Part shown: in pieces, positions 46,437 through 54,911 of the stretch
Numbering within the stretch: the first letter of the stretch is position 1
How the letters are laid out: every line of letters begins with the position of its first letter
DNA from: an uncultured Roseobacter sp.
GTDB lineage: Bacteria; Pseudomonadota; Alphaproteobacteria; Rhodobacterales; Rhodobacteraceae
Direction: 5' to 3'
NCBI GenBank assembly: GCA_947501635.1
Contig: CANMWT010000007.1
Span: 124,001-188,000, forward strand
DNA length: 64,000 nucleotides
Made by a program: the position numbers and the translations under genes
The notes under the pieces: model-generated
Told to the model about the DNA's origin: nothing
The model's input: the letters and a program-made list of their open reading frames with translations, nothing else
Databases searched by the model: none

Positions 46437-47186
46437 TCAGGCTTTGGCTTTGCGCTTCAGCTTTTTCATACCACCCAGCATTCCAAGCCCGACCGGCAGG
46501 AGCGCCAGGCTCAAAGGCAATGGCACCTCAGGGGTTTCCGGCAGTTCGCTGCCGACGCCCAGCGACACGTTGATGTCACCGCCCAATTCTCCACAATCGT
46601 CGTCGACCAGCAGAACTTGCAGGGGCTGGAGACAGGACGCTTTTTGCATGTAAATCCAAGATGACAAGCCAAACCCTGAATCTTTGTCATTCGCACCCAG
46701 ACCCATCTGAACGGCGTAGTCCTTGTCAGCGGGCGACATAAGACGCGTGATGACATAATCGTGCAGATCGCTGCTTACCGACGTAAGGGTACCGCTGACC
46801 AGCGTGAAAAACGTCCACAGGCTGATGTCTGGGCTGCCTTTGGGGCCCTTGGCGTCATAGGAATTTACGTCGTCAACCATCAGGTTCATCACAAGATCAA
46901 AACCCTGGCCGTCGTCGTTCAGCACCGTACCGGTGAGCTGCGCCTCGCCATTGTCATAGACAATCAGCTTGCCTTCACCAGAGTCAGAGTTTGACAGTAG
47001 GAAGTGGTTGGGGTTCGTGCCCGTCGCACCATCAGGGTTAGCCGGGACCGAGTTGTCATTGTTGAACCACAAAGCGTGTTCGGGCGAGCCGCCCTCGTTG
47101 TGATCGAAAACGTCGTACATAGTAGCGGCAGACGCGACAGATGCCCCGCCGACCGTCAGAACCGCAGCTGTAATAATAGACTTCAT
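46437..47186 (-). CDS. Secreted protein with VPLPL-type C-terminal sorting signal
   Basis: A 249-residue protein with a signal peptide (MKSIITAAVLTVGGASVASA, then AT) and a secreted domain of unknown function rich in Asp, Asn and Gly. The C-terminus (about 221-249) begins VPLPLSLALLPVGLGMLGG and ends KKLKRKAKA: a VPLP motif, hydrophobic helix and basic tail, as in VPLPA-CTERM substrates of exosortases. No exosortase gene lies in the window. Start ATG 47186 or ATG 47192, two codons earlier; AAAGG lies upstream of both. A terminator follows the gene, so it is probably monocistronic. Confidence 0.85.
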   Translation of the reverse strand: MKSIITAAVLTVGGASVASAATMYDVFDHNEGGSPEHALWFNNDNSVPANPDGATGTNPNHFLLSNSDSGEGKLIVYDNGEAQLTGTVLNDDGQGFDLVMNLMVDDVNSYDAKGPKGSPDISLWTFFTLVSGTLTSVSSDLHDYVITRLMSPADKDYAVQMGLGANDKDSGFGLSSWIYMQKASCLQPLQVLLVDDDCGELGGDINVSLGVGSELPETPEVPLPLSLALLPVGLGMLGGMKKLKRKAKA

Positions 47187-47383
47187 GACCATCCAACCTT
47201 TCCAATCGTTAACCAGTCCACACGATCCAAACAGGACGCCGTGCCGCTCGTCAAAGAAAAAGGCAGAAATGTGACAGTTTCTTGGCACTCTCTGGGAATA
47301 GCGAAACAATGTACACATCCTAAGCCGACTGTTTCGCATTAAGCCACGCCTGCAACACGCCAGCGACTGCACATAAAAGCAGA

Positions 47384-48754
47384 CTAGTACGAATATTCCT
47401 GGTAAATCCGTGACAGATCACCACCCCAGTCGCCGTGATACTTTTCCAGCAATTCATCTGCCGGCGTCATGCCACTTTCAACGGTCTCGTGAAGCGCGTT
47501 AAGGAAGTGTGTCTCGTCCGGCACCATCCCGCCAGCACCCGAACGGGCGCGGTTTACCAAACCCTTGTGGCTTATCGCAACCGCTTCGCGCGCAAGGTCA
47601 TGCAGCAGCACGCCATTGGCCGACCCTTGCAATCCATGCGATGAGGCGACGACGCGCAGCGCATCACGTGTGCCTGCGTCCAGACCCTTTACCAGATCCC
47701 ATGCCGCATCCAGCGCCTCCTGATCGTAGGTCAGCCCGACCCAAAAAGCAGGCAGTGCACACAAACGGCGCCATGGGCCGCCATCCGCGCCCCGCATTTC
47801 AATGAATTTCTTCATCCTCGCTTCGGGAAATGCCGTTGTCAGATGATCGGCCCAATCGGAAAGTGTCGGCACTTCGCCGGGCAAAGCAGGCAAGTTGCCT
47901 TTCAGGAAATCACGAAACGACATTCCAAGCGCGTTGATGTATTTGCCATCGCGATAGACGAAATACATCGGCACATCCAAGGCGTATTCCACCCATGCCT
48001 CAAAGCCAAAGCCTTCGTCGAACACAAAAGGCAGCATACCCGTGCGCGAAGCATCCAGTTCGCGCCAGGACCGCGAGCGCCACGACTTGTGCCCGTTCGG
48101 TTTGCCTTCAAAGAACGGGGAATTTGCAAAAAGTGCCGTGGCCACGGGTTGCAGCGCCAAAGCCACACGCATCTTCTGCACCATGTCCGCCTCCGACCCG
48201 AAGTCGAGATTGACCTGCACGGTGCAGGTCCGGCGCATCATGATCCGCCCCATCGACCCGACACGCCCCATATAATCGTTCATCAGCTTGTAGCGGCCCT
48301 TGGGCATCAGATCCATCTGGTCATGGGTCCAAACCGGTGCCGCACCCAGCCCGATAAAACCAACACCGATACGGTCAGCGATCTCTTTGACTTCGCGCAG
48401 ATGCGCGTTAACCTCGTCACATGTCTCGTGGATCGTCTCAAGCGGTGCGCCTGAAAGCTCCAGCGCGCCGCCCGGCTCAAGGCTGACGTTCGCACCCTCT
48501 TTTTCAAGACCGATGATGTTGCCTTCTTCAAGCACTTCCGTCCAGCCAAAGGCATCCCGCAGCCCTTCCAGCATCGCCCTGATCGAACGCGGGCCCTCGT
48601 AAGGCAGCGGCAACTGGTTGTCTTTGCAATAGCCGAATTTCTCGTGCTCAGTGCCGATCCGCCAATCTGACTTGGGCTTGCAACCGCTTTCCAGATAGCC
48701 GACGAGCTGGTCATAGGATGTGATCGGGCCACCGCCGGATTGTGGAATGGACAT
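47384..48754 (-). CDS. gshA: Glutamate-cysteine ligase (plant/alphaproteobacterial type)
   Basis: First step of glutathione synthesis. The 456-residue protein matches the class typical of plants and alphaproteobacteria: RIGTEHEKFGY, SLEPGGALELSGAPLETIHETC, TCTVQVNLDFGSE, NGHKSWRSRSWRELDASRTGMLPFVF and EMRGADGGPWRRLCALPAFWVGL. The length fits. It is the last of the leftward genes in this segment; 65 bp separate its start from the small membrane-protein gene upstream. Confidence 0.95.
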   Translation of the reverse strand: MSIPQSGGGPITSYDQLVGYLESGCKPKSDWRIGTEHEKFGYCKDNQLPLPYEGPRSIRAMLEGLRDAFGWTEVLEEGNIIGLEKEGANVSLEPGGALELSGAPLETIHETCDEVNAHLREVKEIADRIGVGFIGLGAAPVWTHDQMDLMPKGRYKLMNDYMGRVGSMGRIMMRRTCTVQVNLDFGSEADMVQKMRVALALQPVATALFANSPFFEGKPNGHKSWRSRSWRELDASRTGMLPFVFDEGFGFEAWVEYALDVPMYFVYRDGKYINALGMSFRDFLKGNLPALPGEVPTLSDWADHLTTAFPEARMKKFIEMRGADGGPWRRLCALPAFWVGLTYDQEALDAAWDLVKGLDAGTRDALRVVASSHGLQGSANGVLLHDLAREAVAISHKGLVNRARSGAGGMVPDETHFLNALHETVESGMTPADELLEKYHGDWGGDLSRIYQEYSY

Positions 48755-48819
48755 GGGGGAGGCTCCGTTTGTTCGTCATCGCTCAGGCGCAAAAGGGATG
48801 GGCCTAATTCGACCCGCTG

Positions 48820-49341
48820 TCAATGTAGAGTGGTCTGTGCGGAAATCGACACGTCGCGCTGCCAGATCACAATCGGTTGTTTTCCCGTACTCTTCAAGGC
48901 GGCAAGCGCCTGCTCCATCCGCAACCCGGGCAACGTGGCGAATGCATCAAACAGCCGCTCAGCGCCCTCGGCATTGACCGGGATCAGCAGTTCTGGCGCG
49001 CGCCCTTCCCGCAAGCGCCAGTGCGGCGGATAGAGCCCTGGATCCAGCGTGACGCTGGTGATCTCCCGCACAGCGACGGCACCACCCGTCAAGGGGCCGT
49101 AGTAGGTGATCTGACCTTCGTCCACATCTACCGAACCGGGCCCTTGCCCTTCGCCGCGAAAACGCGCCCTCTGAATGCCTATCCAGATCAAGGCGGCACC
49201 AGCGGCAACCAACGCGCCCCCCGGCAACAGTAAAAGCTGGCTGTTGCCAATCAGCCACCACGCGCCCAGCACCAGCGCCAACGCCCCAGCCAGCACTTCG
49301 CGCCACCGAATGATCTGCGCCTTGGCCTCAGGGCGGATCAT
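48820..49341 (-). CDS. Conserved small membrane protein of unknown function
   Basis: A 173-residue protein with two adjacent membrane segments (about 17-34 and 38-57) and a soluble C-terminal domain containing VDEGQITYYGPLTGGAVAVREI. I do not recognise a family. Its ATG overlaps the rsmE stop codon (ATGA), so it is translated from the rsmE message, with gshA next downstream. Confidence 0.8.
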   Translation of the reverse strand: MIRPEAKAQIIRWREVLAGALALVLGAWWLIGNSQLLLLPGGALVAAGAALIWIGIQRARFRGEGQGPGSVDVDEGQITYYGPLTGGAVAVREITSVTLDPGLYPPHWRLREGRAPELLIPVNAEGAERLFDAFATLPGLRMEQALAALKSTGKQPIVIWQRDVSISAQTTLH

Positions 49342-50069
49342 CGCCAGTCCCCCAGTCTCGTCTGCCAGAGTGTGAGTGCGGCCACCGCGGCGGTATCGGC
49401 ACGCAGAATACGAGGCCCCAAAGAAACCGCGTGTGCATGGTCGAACCTGTGCAAGCGGTCCCGTTCGGGTGCAGAAAACCCACCCTCAGGCCCGATCAAC
49501 ACAGCCCAGGGGCCCGGTATATCCGGCACGACCAGCGCACCGCCTGCCTGCGCTTCGTCGCAAAACATGATCTGACGCTCAGACGGCCAAGTCGACAGCA
49601 GACGATCAAGCCGCGCCAGTGGCTCCACAGTTGGCACAAAGGTGCCTCCGCACTGCTCTGCCGCCTCTATGGCATGCGCCTGCAGACGCTCGCGCTGAAT
49701 ACGGCCCGCGTTGGTAAACTCTGTCTGGACTGGTAAAATGCGCGCCACACCCATCTCGACTGCCTTTTCGACAATGAAATCAGTGCGCGCCTTTTTGATC
49801 GGCGCAAAGAGCAGCCAAACGTCGGGAGGGGGCTGCATATCGCGCAGTTTCCGCGTCAAGCGCAGCAGACCGCCACGCTTGCCCGCCTCGACAACCTCGG
49901 CGAGCCACTCCCCACTCACCCCGTCGAAAACCTTGAGAACAGCGCCGATGCCCAGCCGCATGACCCCGAAAAGGTAATGTGCCTGTTCCCTGGTGACAGG
50001 AACCGATTGCTCCTCCCCCAAAGGGTGATCTACATAAAGGCGTATTTTGGCTGTCTCGCTACGGTCCAT
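49338..50069 (-). CDS. rsmE: 16S rRNA m3U1498 methyltransferase
   Basis: Methylates N3 of U1498 in 16S rRNA. The 243-residue SPOUT-fold protein shows KIRLYVDHPL.., HYLFGVMRLGIGAVLKVFDG, the trefoil-knot motifs LIGPEGGFSAPERD and VSLGPRILRADTAAVAALTLW. ATG 50069 is the only suitable start, yet it has no Shine-Dalgarno sequence and lies only 11 bp from the divergent ubiA ATG. Confidence 0.93.
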   Translation of the reverse strand: MDRSETAKIRLYVDHPLGEEQSVPVTREQAHYLFGVMRLGIGAVLKVFDGVSGEWLAEVVEAGKRGGLLRLTRKLRDMQPPPDVWLLFAPIKKARTDFIVEKAVEMGVARILPVQTEFTNAGRIQRERLQAHAIEAAEQCGGTFVPTVEPLARLDRLLSTWPSERQIMFCDEAQAGGALVVPDIPGPWAVLIGPEGGFSAPERDRLHRFDHAHAVSLGPRILRADTAAVAALTLWQTRLGDWR

Positions 50070-50080
50070 AGGAGGTACAT

Positions 50081-51043
50081 ATGCAAGAGCCCGCCCCAAC
50101 ACCAGACGGTCAGGTCGCCGATGCGGTGAAAGACAATTGGGTCGACCTTTATGCACCCGCAGCCACACGACCCTATCTGCGCCTGAGCAGAGCCGACCGC
50201 CCCATCGGAACATGGCTCTTGCTGATTCCCTGCTGGTGGGGGCTTGCTCTGTCCATGCTCAACTCACAGCAAGCCAGCTGGCATGATGCTTGGATTGCGC
50301 TGGGGTGTGCCATCGGCGCGTGGCTGATGCGCGGTGCTGGCTGTACGTGGAACGACATCACCGACCGCGACTTTGACGGTCAGGTGGAGCGGACACGCTC
50401 ACGTCCAATCCCCTCTGGACAGGTCAGCCTGCGCGGCGCGATTGTCTGGATGTGCGTTCAGGCTTTGCTGGCCTTCTGCATCCTTCTGACCTTTGACCCG
50501 GCCGCCATCCGGCTTGGTATTCTGGCGCTGGTGCCAGTGGCCATCTATCCATTTGCCAAACGCTTTACGTGGTGGCCGCAGGTCTTTCTCGGCCTTGCGT
50601 TCAACTGGGGCGCTTTGCTGGCATGGACCGCACATAGCGGCAAGCTCGAAGCGCCTGCCGTGGTGCTTTACCTCGCTGGCATCGCGTGGACCCTGTTTTA
50701 CGACACCATCTATGCCCACCAGGACACCGAGGACGATGCGCTGATCGGCATCAAATCAACCGCACGCCTGTTCGGTGACAAAACGGCAAGCTGGCTGCGC
50801 CGCTTTTTGATGCTGACTGTCGGCTTGATGGGCATCGCGGTGATTTTCTCCGCGATCGAAAATGCACATGTCCTTGCCTTGGTCGTCGCACTTGGCGGGC
50901 CATGGGCCATGGGCTGGCATATGGCGTGGCAACTGCGTGGTTTTGACAGTGAAAACAATGACAAGCTGTTGCAACTCTTCCGGGCCAACCGCGATACAGG
51001 CATGATCCCGCTTGTCTTCTTTGCTGTCGCGCTCATGCTGTGA
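50081..51043 (+). CDS. ubiA: 4-hydroxybenzoate polyprenyltransferase
   Basis: Attaches the polyprenyl chain to 4-hydroxybenzoate in ubiquinone synthesis, in the inner membrane. The 320-residue protein contains both prenyl-diphosphate-binding Asp motifs: NDITDRDFDGQVERTRSRP and DTIYAHQDTEDDALIGIKS, within about eight membrane segments. AGGAGG lies seven bases before the ATG, inside the 11-bp gap to rsmE. Confidence 0.95.
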   Translation: MQEPAPTPDGQVADAVKDNWVDLYAPAATRPYLRLSRADRPIGTWLLLIPCWWGLALSMLNSQQASWHDAWIALGCAIGAWLMRGAGCTWNDITDRDFDGQVERTRSRPIPSGQVSLRGAIVWMCVQALLAFCILLTFDPAAIRLGILALVPVAIYPFAKRFTWWPQVFLGLAFNWGALLAWTAHSGKLEAPAVVLYLAGIAWTLFYDTIYAHQDTEDDALIGIKSTARLFGDKTASWLRRFLMLTVGLMGIAVIFSAIENAHVLALVVALGGPWAMGWHMAWQLRGFDSENNDKLLQLFRANRDTGMIPLVFFAVALML

Positions 51044-51103
51044 TTGAAACACGGCCCGCCAGCGCGTATCACGACGTACAATCACTTTCGGCTTCTGGAT
51101 GAC

Positions 51104-52981
51104 ATGACCCTCTCCCGCGCCCACCTTGTCGCAATCGCATTTTCGCTTGCCGCCGCCTGCGCCTTGCTGGCAGCGAGTTTTTCGGTGCAGCTCATCGAAG
51201 AAAACACCGAGACAGAGGTGCGTTACATCCTCGACCGCAACGGCTTGACATGGGCCGAAGTCGAGGCCGACGGGCTGCGTGTGCTGATGGCCGGAAAAGC
51301 ACCGACCGAAGCCTTGCGATTTCGCGCGCTGAGCCTCGCTGGCTCCATGGTCGACGCCTCGCGCATCATAGACGAAATGGAAGTGGCCGCGGTCGCCGAT
51401 CTGGATGCCCCCCGATTTTCTGCAGAAGTCTTGCGCAACACCTCGGGCCTGACCGTGATTGGCCTGATCCCCGAAAGCAGCGGCCGCGAAGCTGTGATCG
51501 AAGGGTTTTCTTCGGCAACCGACGACACGGTGACGGACCTGCTGGAGACGGCGAACTACCCTGCCCCCAGCGGATGGGATGACGCACTGGCCTACGCCAT
51601 GGCCGCAATTGAAAACCTTCCGCGTGCGAAGGTATCAGTTGACGCCGGCCGCGTCGCCATCACCGCAATCGCAAATGACGCCGAAGACAAGGCCGAAATG
51701 GAAGCGCGCCTGCGGCGCAGCGCGCCACCGGCCTTGAGGGTCCGCCTGAACATCACAGCCCCCCGCCCTGTCATCTCGCCATTTGCGTTAAGGTTCGTGA
51801 TCGATGAAGACGGATCAAGGTTCGATGCCTGCTCTGCTGATACACTGGCGACGCAAACCCGCATCCTTGACGCAGCTTTCCGTGCCGGCCTGACCGGCCC
51901 CGGCACGTGCACCATTGGCATGGGTGTCCCCACGCCCACCTGGGGCGATGCTGTTGAAAAATCTATCGATGCGTTGTCAGAACTCGGTGCGGGCACAGTG
52001 ACCTTTTCGGACGCGCAGATCACAATCTCCGCTGTCGAAGGCACGCAGGCAGTGCTTTTTGATCGTGTCATCGGCGAGTTGGAGAGCAGCCTGCCAGACG
52101 TCTTTGTGCTCAACGCCGTGCTTCCTATCGCTCAGGATGAAGCGAACGGCCCGCCGGAGTTTACCGCAACGCTCAGCCCCGAAGGGCAGGTTCAGTTGCG
52201 CGGCCGCATCAGTGGGGAAGAGATGCGCAGCGTTATCGACAGCTTCGCGAAAGCGCGGTTCGGCTCGGATATGGTCTATACCGCGGCACGCGCTGTGCCA
52301 AACTTGCCCGCAAACTGGCCGACACGCGTTGTGACGGGGATCGATGCAATGGGGTATCTGGACAGCGGGGTGGTCACCGTGTCCCCGGATGTTATCAACA
52401 TATCAGGCCGTTCCGGCAACGCAGGCGCAAATGAAGCGATAACGCGGCTGATTGTGGACAAGCTCGGCGATGATGTGGCGTTCGAAATTGACGTGACCTA
52501 CGTCGAAGCGCTTGATCCGGTTGCTGCGCTTCCCACACCTGAGGAATGCGAAGCCCGGATCGCCGAGATCATCGCTGGCAGCAAAATCAGCTTTGAGCCC
52601 AGCTCAACAACCATCGTCCCCGCTGCCGTCCCCACGATGGACGCGATCGCAGAAGTCTTGCTGGAATGCGGGGACCTCAAGCTTGAAGTGCAGGGCCACA
52701 CGGACAGTCAAGGCCGCGAAGAAATGAACCTGTCGCTTAGTCAGGCGCGCGCGGAATCAGTATTGAACGAGTTGCGCGCCCGCCGCGTGCTGACGGGCGG
52801 TTTTGTCGCCAAAGGCTACGGCGAGGCACAGCCCATCGACGACAATGGCACCGAAGCGGGACGCGAGGCCAACCGCCGCATCGAATTCCGTTTGATCCAG
52901 CCCGAACCGAGCATACCGCAGGGCGAATCCACGCTGGAAAGCATCGCGGAAAAGAACGATAGAGAGGCAACCGAAGAATGA
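51104..52981 (+). CDS. OmpA-family protein with BON-like N-terminal repeats
   Basis: A 625-residue envelope protein: an N-terminal hydrophobic segment (MTLSRAHLVAIAFSLAAACA), a long middle region with BON-like modules (for example VRYILDRNGLTWAEVEADGLRV), and a C-terminal OmpA peptidoglycan-binding domain (about 500-605) with LEVQGHTDSQGREEMNLSLSQAR and GYGEAQPIDDNGTEAGREANRR. It probably links the envelope to the cell wall. Start ATG 51104 gives the hydrophobic segment at the N-terminus. It lies 60 bp after ubiA and is followed by a small coiled-coil protein gene. Confidence 0.88.
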   Translation: MTLSRAHLVAIAFSLAAACALLAASFSVQLIEENTETEVRYILDRNGLTWAEVEADGLRVLMAGKAPTEALRFRALSLAGSMVDASRIIDEMEVAAVADLDAPRFSAEVLRNTSGLTVIGLIPESSGREAVIEGFSSATDDTVTDLLETANYPAPSGWDDALAYAMAAIENLPRAKVSVDAGRVAITAIANDAEDKAEMEARLRRSAPPALRVRLNITAPRPVISPFALRFVIDEDGSRFDACSADTLATQTRILDAAFRAGLTGPGTCTIGMGVPTPTWGDAVEKSIDALSELGAGTVTFSDAQITISAVEGTQAVLFDRVIGELESSLPDVFVLNAVLPIAQDEANGPPEFTATLSPEGQVQLRGRISGEEMRSVIDSFAKARFGSDMVYTAARAVPNLPANWPTRVVTGIDAMGYLDSGVVTVSPDVINISGRSGNAGANEAITRLIVDKLGDDVAFEIDVTYVEALDPVAALPTPEECEARIAEIIAGSKISFEPSSTTIVPAAVPTMDAIAEVLLECGDLKLEVQGHTDSQGREEMNLSLSQARAESVLNELRARRVLTGGFVAKGYGEAQPIDDNGTEAGREANRRIEFRLIQPEPSIPQGESTLESIAEKNDREATEE

Positions 52982-53024
52982 TCGTCGCATTTTTGGTCGT
53001 TGTCGTTGAGAGAAGGACGCCGGT

Positions 53025-53354
53025 ATGAGCAGCCCGCAATTTGTGATCGCCACCGCCGTTATGCTGTTCGTTGCCTTTTGTCTCGGCTGGTTTGCAAACT
53101 GGCTGGTGCACAGGTTCTCGCGCGTTGCGGCAGACGATGTGGCGCAACTGGACCGGATGAGCCAGGAGTTGCACGAGGCCGAAGAAACCCGCGATCAGGC
53201 CATCACCTACCTGCAGCAACGTGAAGCAGAGCTGACAAACCAACTTGCCCAGACCGAAGCTGAATTACGTGCGGCGATGGACGGGCTGCGCGAAGCCCGG
53301 CACGAAGTCGAAGAAATGCGCGGACGCATTCTCGAGCAAAAAAACCCGAATTGA
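53025..53354 (+). CDS. Small membrane-anchored coiled-coil protein
   Basis: A 109-residue protein with one N-terminal membrane helix (about 6-28) followed by a heptad-rich charged region (about 38-104: LDRMSQELHEAEETRDQAIT, QREAELTNQLAQTEAELRAA) predicted to be coiled coil. It follows the OmpA-family gene by 43 bp and may belong with it, for example as an envelope scaffold. I do not recognise a named family. Confidence 0.82.
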   Translation: MSSPQFVIATAVMLFVAFCLGWFANWLVHRFSRVAADDVAQLDRMSQELHEAEETRDQAITYLQQREAELTNQLAQTEAELRAAMDGLREARHEVEEMRGRILEQKNPN

Positions 53355-53429
53355 ATCGCGGGCGGCCAGTCCACGGGTCACGGACGGATGCTCACCAGAA
53401 GACCGTCCTTCGCGTGGATCAGCACAGTG

Positions 53430-53873
53430 CTACCACCGCTCCAATGCGGCTTCATCTTCGTCCCGTGCGGCAACCCACGCAGCGCCCTGCCCGGTCACTT
53501 CACGTTTCCAGAATGGCGCGCGTGATTTCAGGTAATCCATCAAAAACTCCGCCGCCTCGAAAGCATCCTTGCGATGCCGCGACGCTGTGGCCACCATCAT
53601 GATCATTTCGCCCGGCACCAGCCGCCCGTGGCGGTGAATGACCAGCACATCCCCCAAGCTCCACCGTGCCAAGGCCTCATCGGCGATCTTGGTCAGGGCC
53701 GCTTCAGTCATTCCGGGATAATGCTCGATCTCCATAGCCTCCAGCGCGCCGTCGCCGGTATCGCGCACCACACCCGTAAAGGTGACAATTGCCCCCATAT
53801 TCGAATGCCCACTGGCAAAATCCTGCGCTTCCTGCCCGAAATCGAAAGGCGCCTGCTGCACGACAATCCGCAC
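53430..53873 (-). CDS. moaE: Molybdopterin synthase catalytic subunit
   Basis: With MoaD converts cyclic pyranopterin monophosphate to molybdopterin. The 147-residue protein has the family blocks GAIVTFTGVVRD, LEIEHYPGM-like MEIEHYPGMTEAALTKI, HRHGRLVPGEMIMMVATAS and FLMDYLKSRAPFWKRE. It lies 3 bp after moaD, and its product is needed by xanthine dehydrogenase. Confidence 0.94.
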   Translation of the reverse strand: MRIVVQQAPFDFGQEAQDFASGHSNMGAIVTFTGVVRDTGDGALEAMEIEHYPGMTEAALTKIADEALARWSLGDVLVIHRHGRLVPGEMIMMVATASRHRKDAFEAAEFLMDYLKSRAPFWKREVTGQGAAWVAARDEDEAALERW

Positions 53874-53876
53874 CGG

Positions 53877-54122
53877 TCAGCCTCCCGTCATTGGTGGGAA
53901 AAAGGCCACCTCCTGCACGCCGGCCAAAGGCGCGTCGAAACTGCTCAGTTCCTGATCCACCGCAACGCGCAACGCGGACATATCCGCAAAGGCGGCCGCA
54001 TAGCGCTCTTCCCGCGCGCTCAGCTCCTCGACCAGTTCGCCAACCGTCTCCGCTTGTGTTTCCACACGCTCGCGCGGAATACCGATACGCTCGCGCACCC
54101 AGGCAAAGTAAAGCACATTCAT
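53877..54122 (-). CDS. moaD: Molybdopterin synthase sulfur carrier subunit
   Basis: An 81-residue ubiquitin-fold sulfur carrier ending in the diagnostic Gly-Gly (FFPPMTGG). Starts MNVLYFAWVRERIG. Its ATG overlaps the pgsA stop codon by 4 bp, and moaE follows after 3 bp. Confidence 0.93.
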   Translation of the reverse strand: MNVLYFAWVRERIGIPRERVETQAETVGELVEELSAREERYAAAFADMSALRVAVDQELSSFDAPLAGVQEVAFFPPMTGG

Positions 54123-54787
54123 GCGTTATCATCCTTCAGGTAGGGCATGGACTTCATCAAATAATCCACGCCAGTGATAAGGGTCAGTGTCGCCGCCACC
54201 CACAACAGACCAAGCCCGACAACACCGGCCCACTCCATGGCAGTGTGCTTCCAGCGTAATCCCTGCAGGTCAGGTGTTTCACCGGCAAATATCGCATCTA
54301 CCATAGCCTGATCCATACCGTAGGCGGACATGCCCAGGTAATGCTCGAACACGCCATGCGAAAACAGCACGGCAATCGCTACCATCTGGCAGGTCGTCTT
54401 CCATTTGGCGAGCGTGGTCACCTTCAGTGTCCCCGCCGTGTCGCCCAGAAACTCTCGAAGACCCGACACGAAAACTTCGCGAAACAGAATGACAGTCGCC
54501 GGCAGCACCAGCCAGGGCGACCAGCTGGAAAACCCGATGATAACCATCAGCGCGATCACCACCATCGCCTTGTCCGCAATCGGATCAAGCATCGTCCCCA
54601 GTTTTGTTTCCTGCTTCCAGGCACGGGCCAGATAGCCGTCAAACCAATCCGTCACAGCCGCTGTCACAAACAGGATCAGCGCAAACCAATCCGCGTAAGG
54701 CCGCGTGAAATACAAAAACATCACTGCCACCATCGGCGCCGCGAGGAGCCGGATAATGGTCAGGATATTTGGGATCGTCATTCTCAT
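54119..54787 (-). CDS. pgsA: CDP-diacylglycerol-glycerol-3-phosphate 3-phosphatidyltransferase
   Basis: Commits CDP-diacylglycerol to phosphatidylglycerol synthesis in the inner membrane. The 222-residue protein has the CDP-alcohol phosphotransferase motif DGYLARAWKQETKLGTMLDP followed by IADK (pattern DG-x2-AR-x8-G-x3-D-x3-D) and about five membrane segments. It lies between uvrC (124 bp upstream) and moaD (overlapping). ATG 54781, two codons in, is an alternative start. Confidence 0.94.
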   Translation of the reverse strand: MRMTIPNILTIIRLLAAPMVAVMFLYFTRPYADWFALILFVTAAVTDWFDGYLARAWKQETKLGTMLDPIADKAMVVIALMVIIGFSSWSPWLVLPATVILFREVFVSGLREFLGDTAGTLKVTTLAKWKTTCQMVAIAVLFSHGVFEHYLGMSAYGMDQAMVDAIFAGETPDLQGLRWKHTAMEWAGVVGLGLLWVAATLTLITGVDYLMKSMPYLKDDNA

Positions 54788-54911
54788 GATCGTACCTTAC
54801 TACGGCGATTTTGCCGACGAAAGCGGCAACGACACGGCGCATTATGCGACACATTGCTTTTCGGCAGAAAAGTACAAGCAACAGTGTCGCTCCACGGGAG
54901 CGGCCGCCCAA

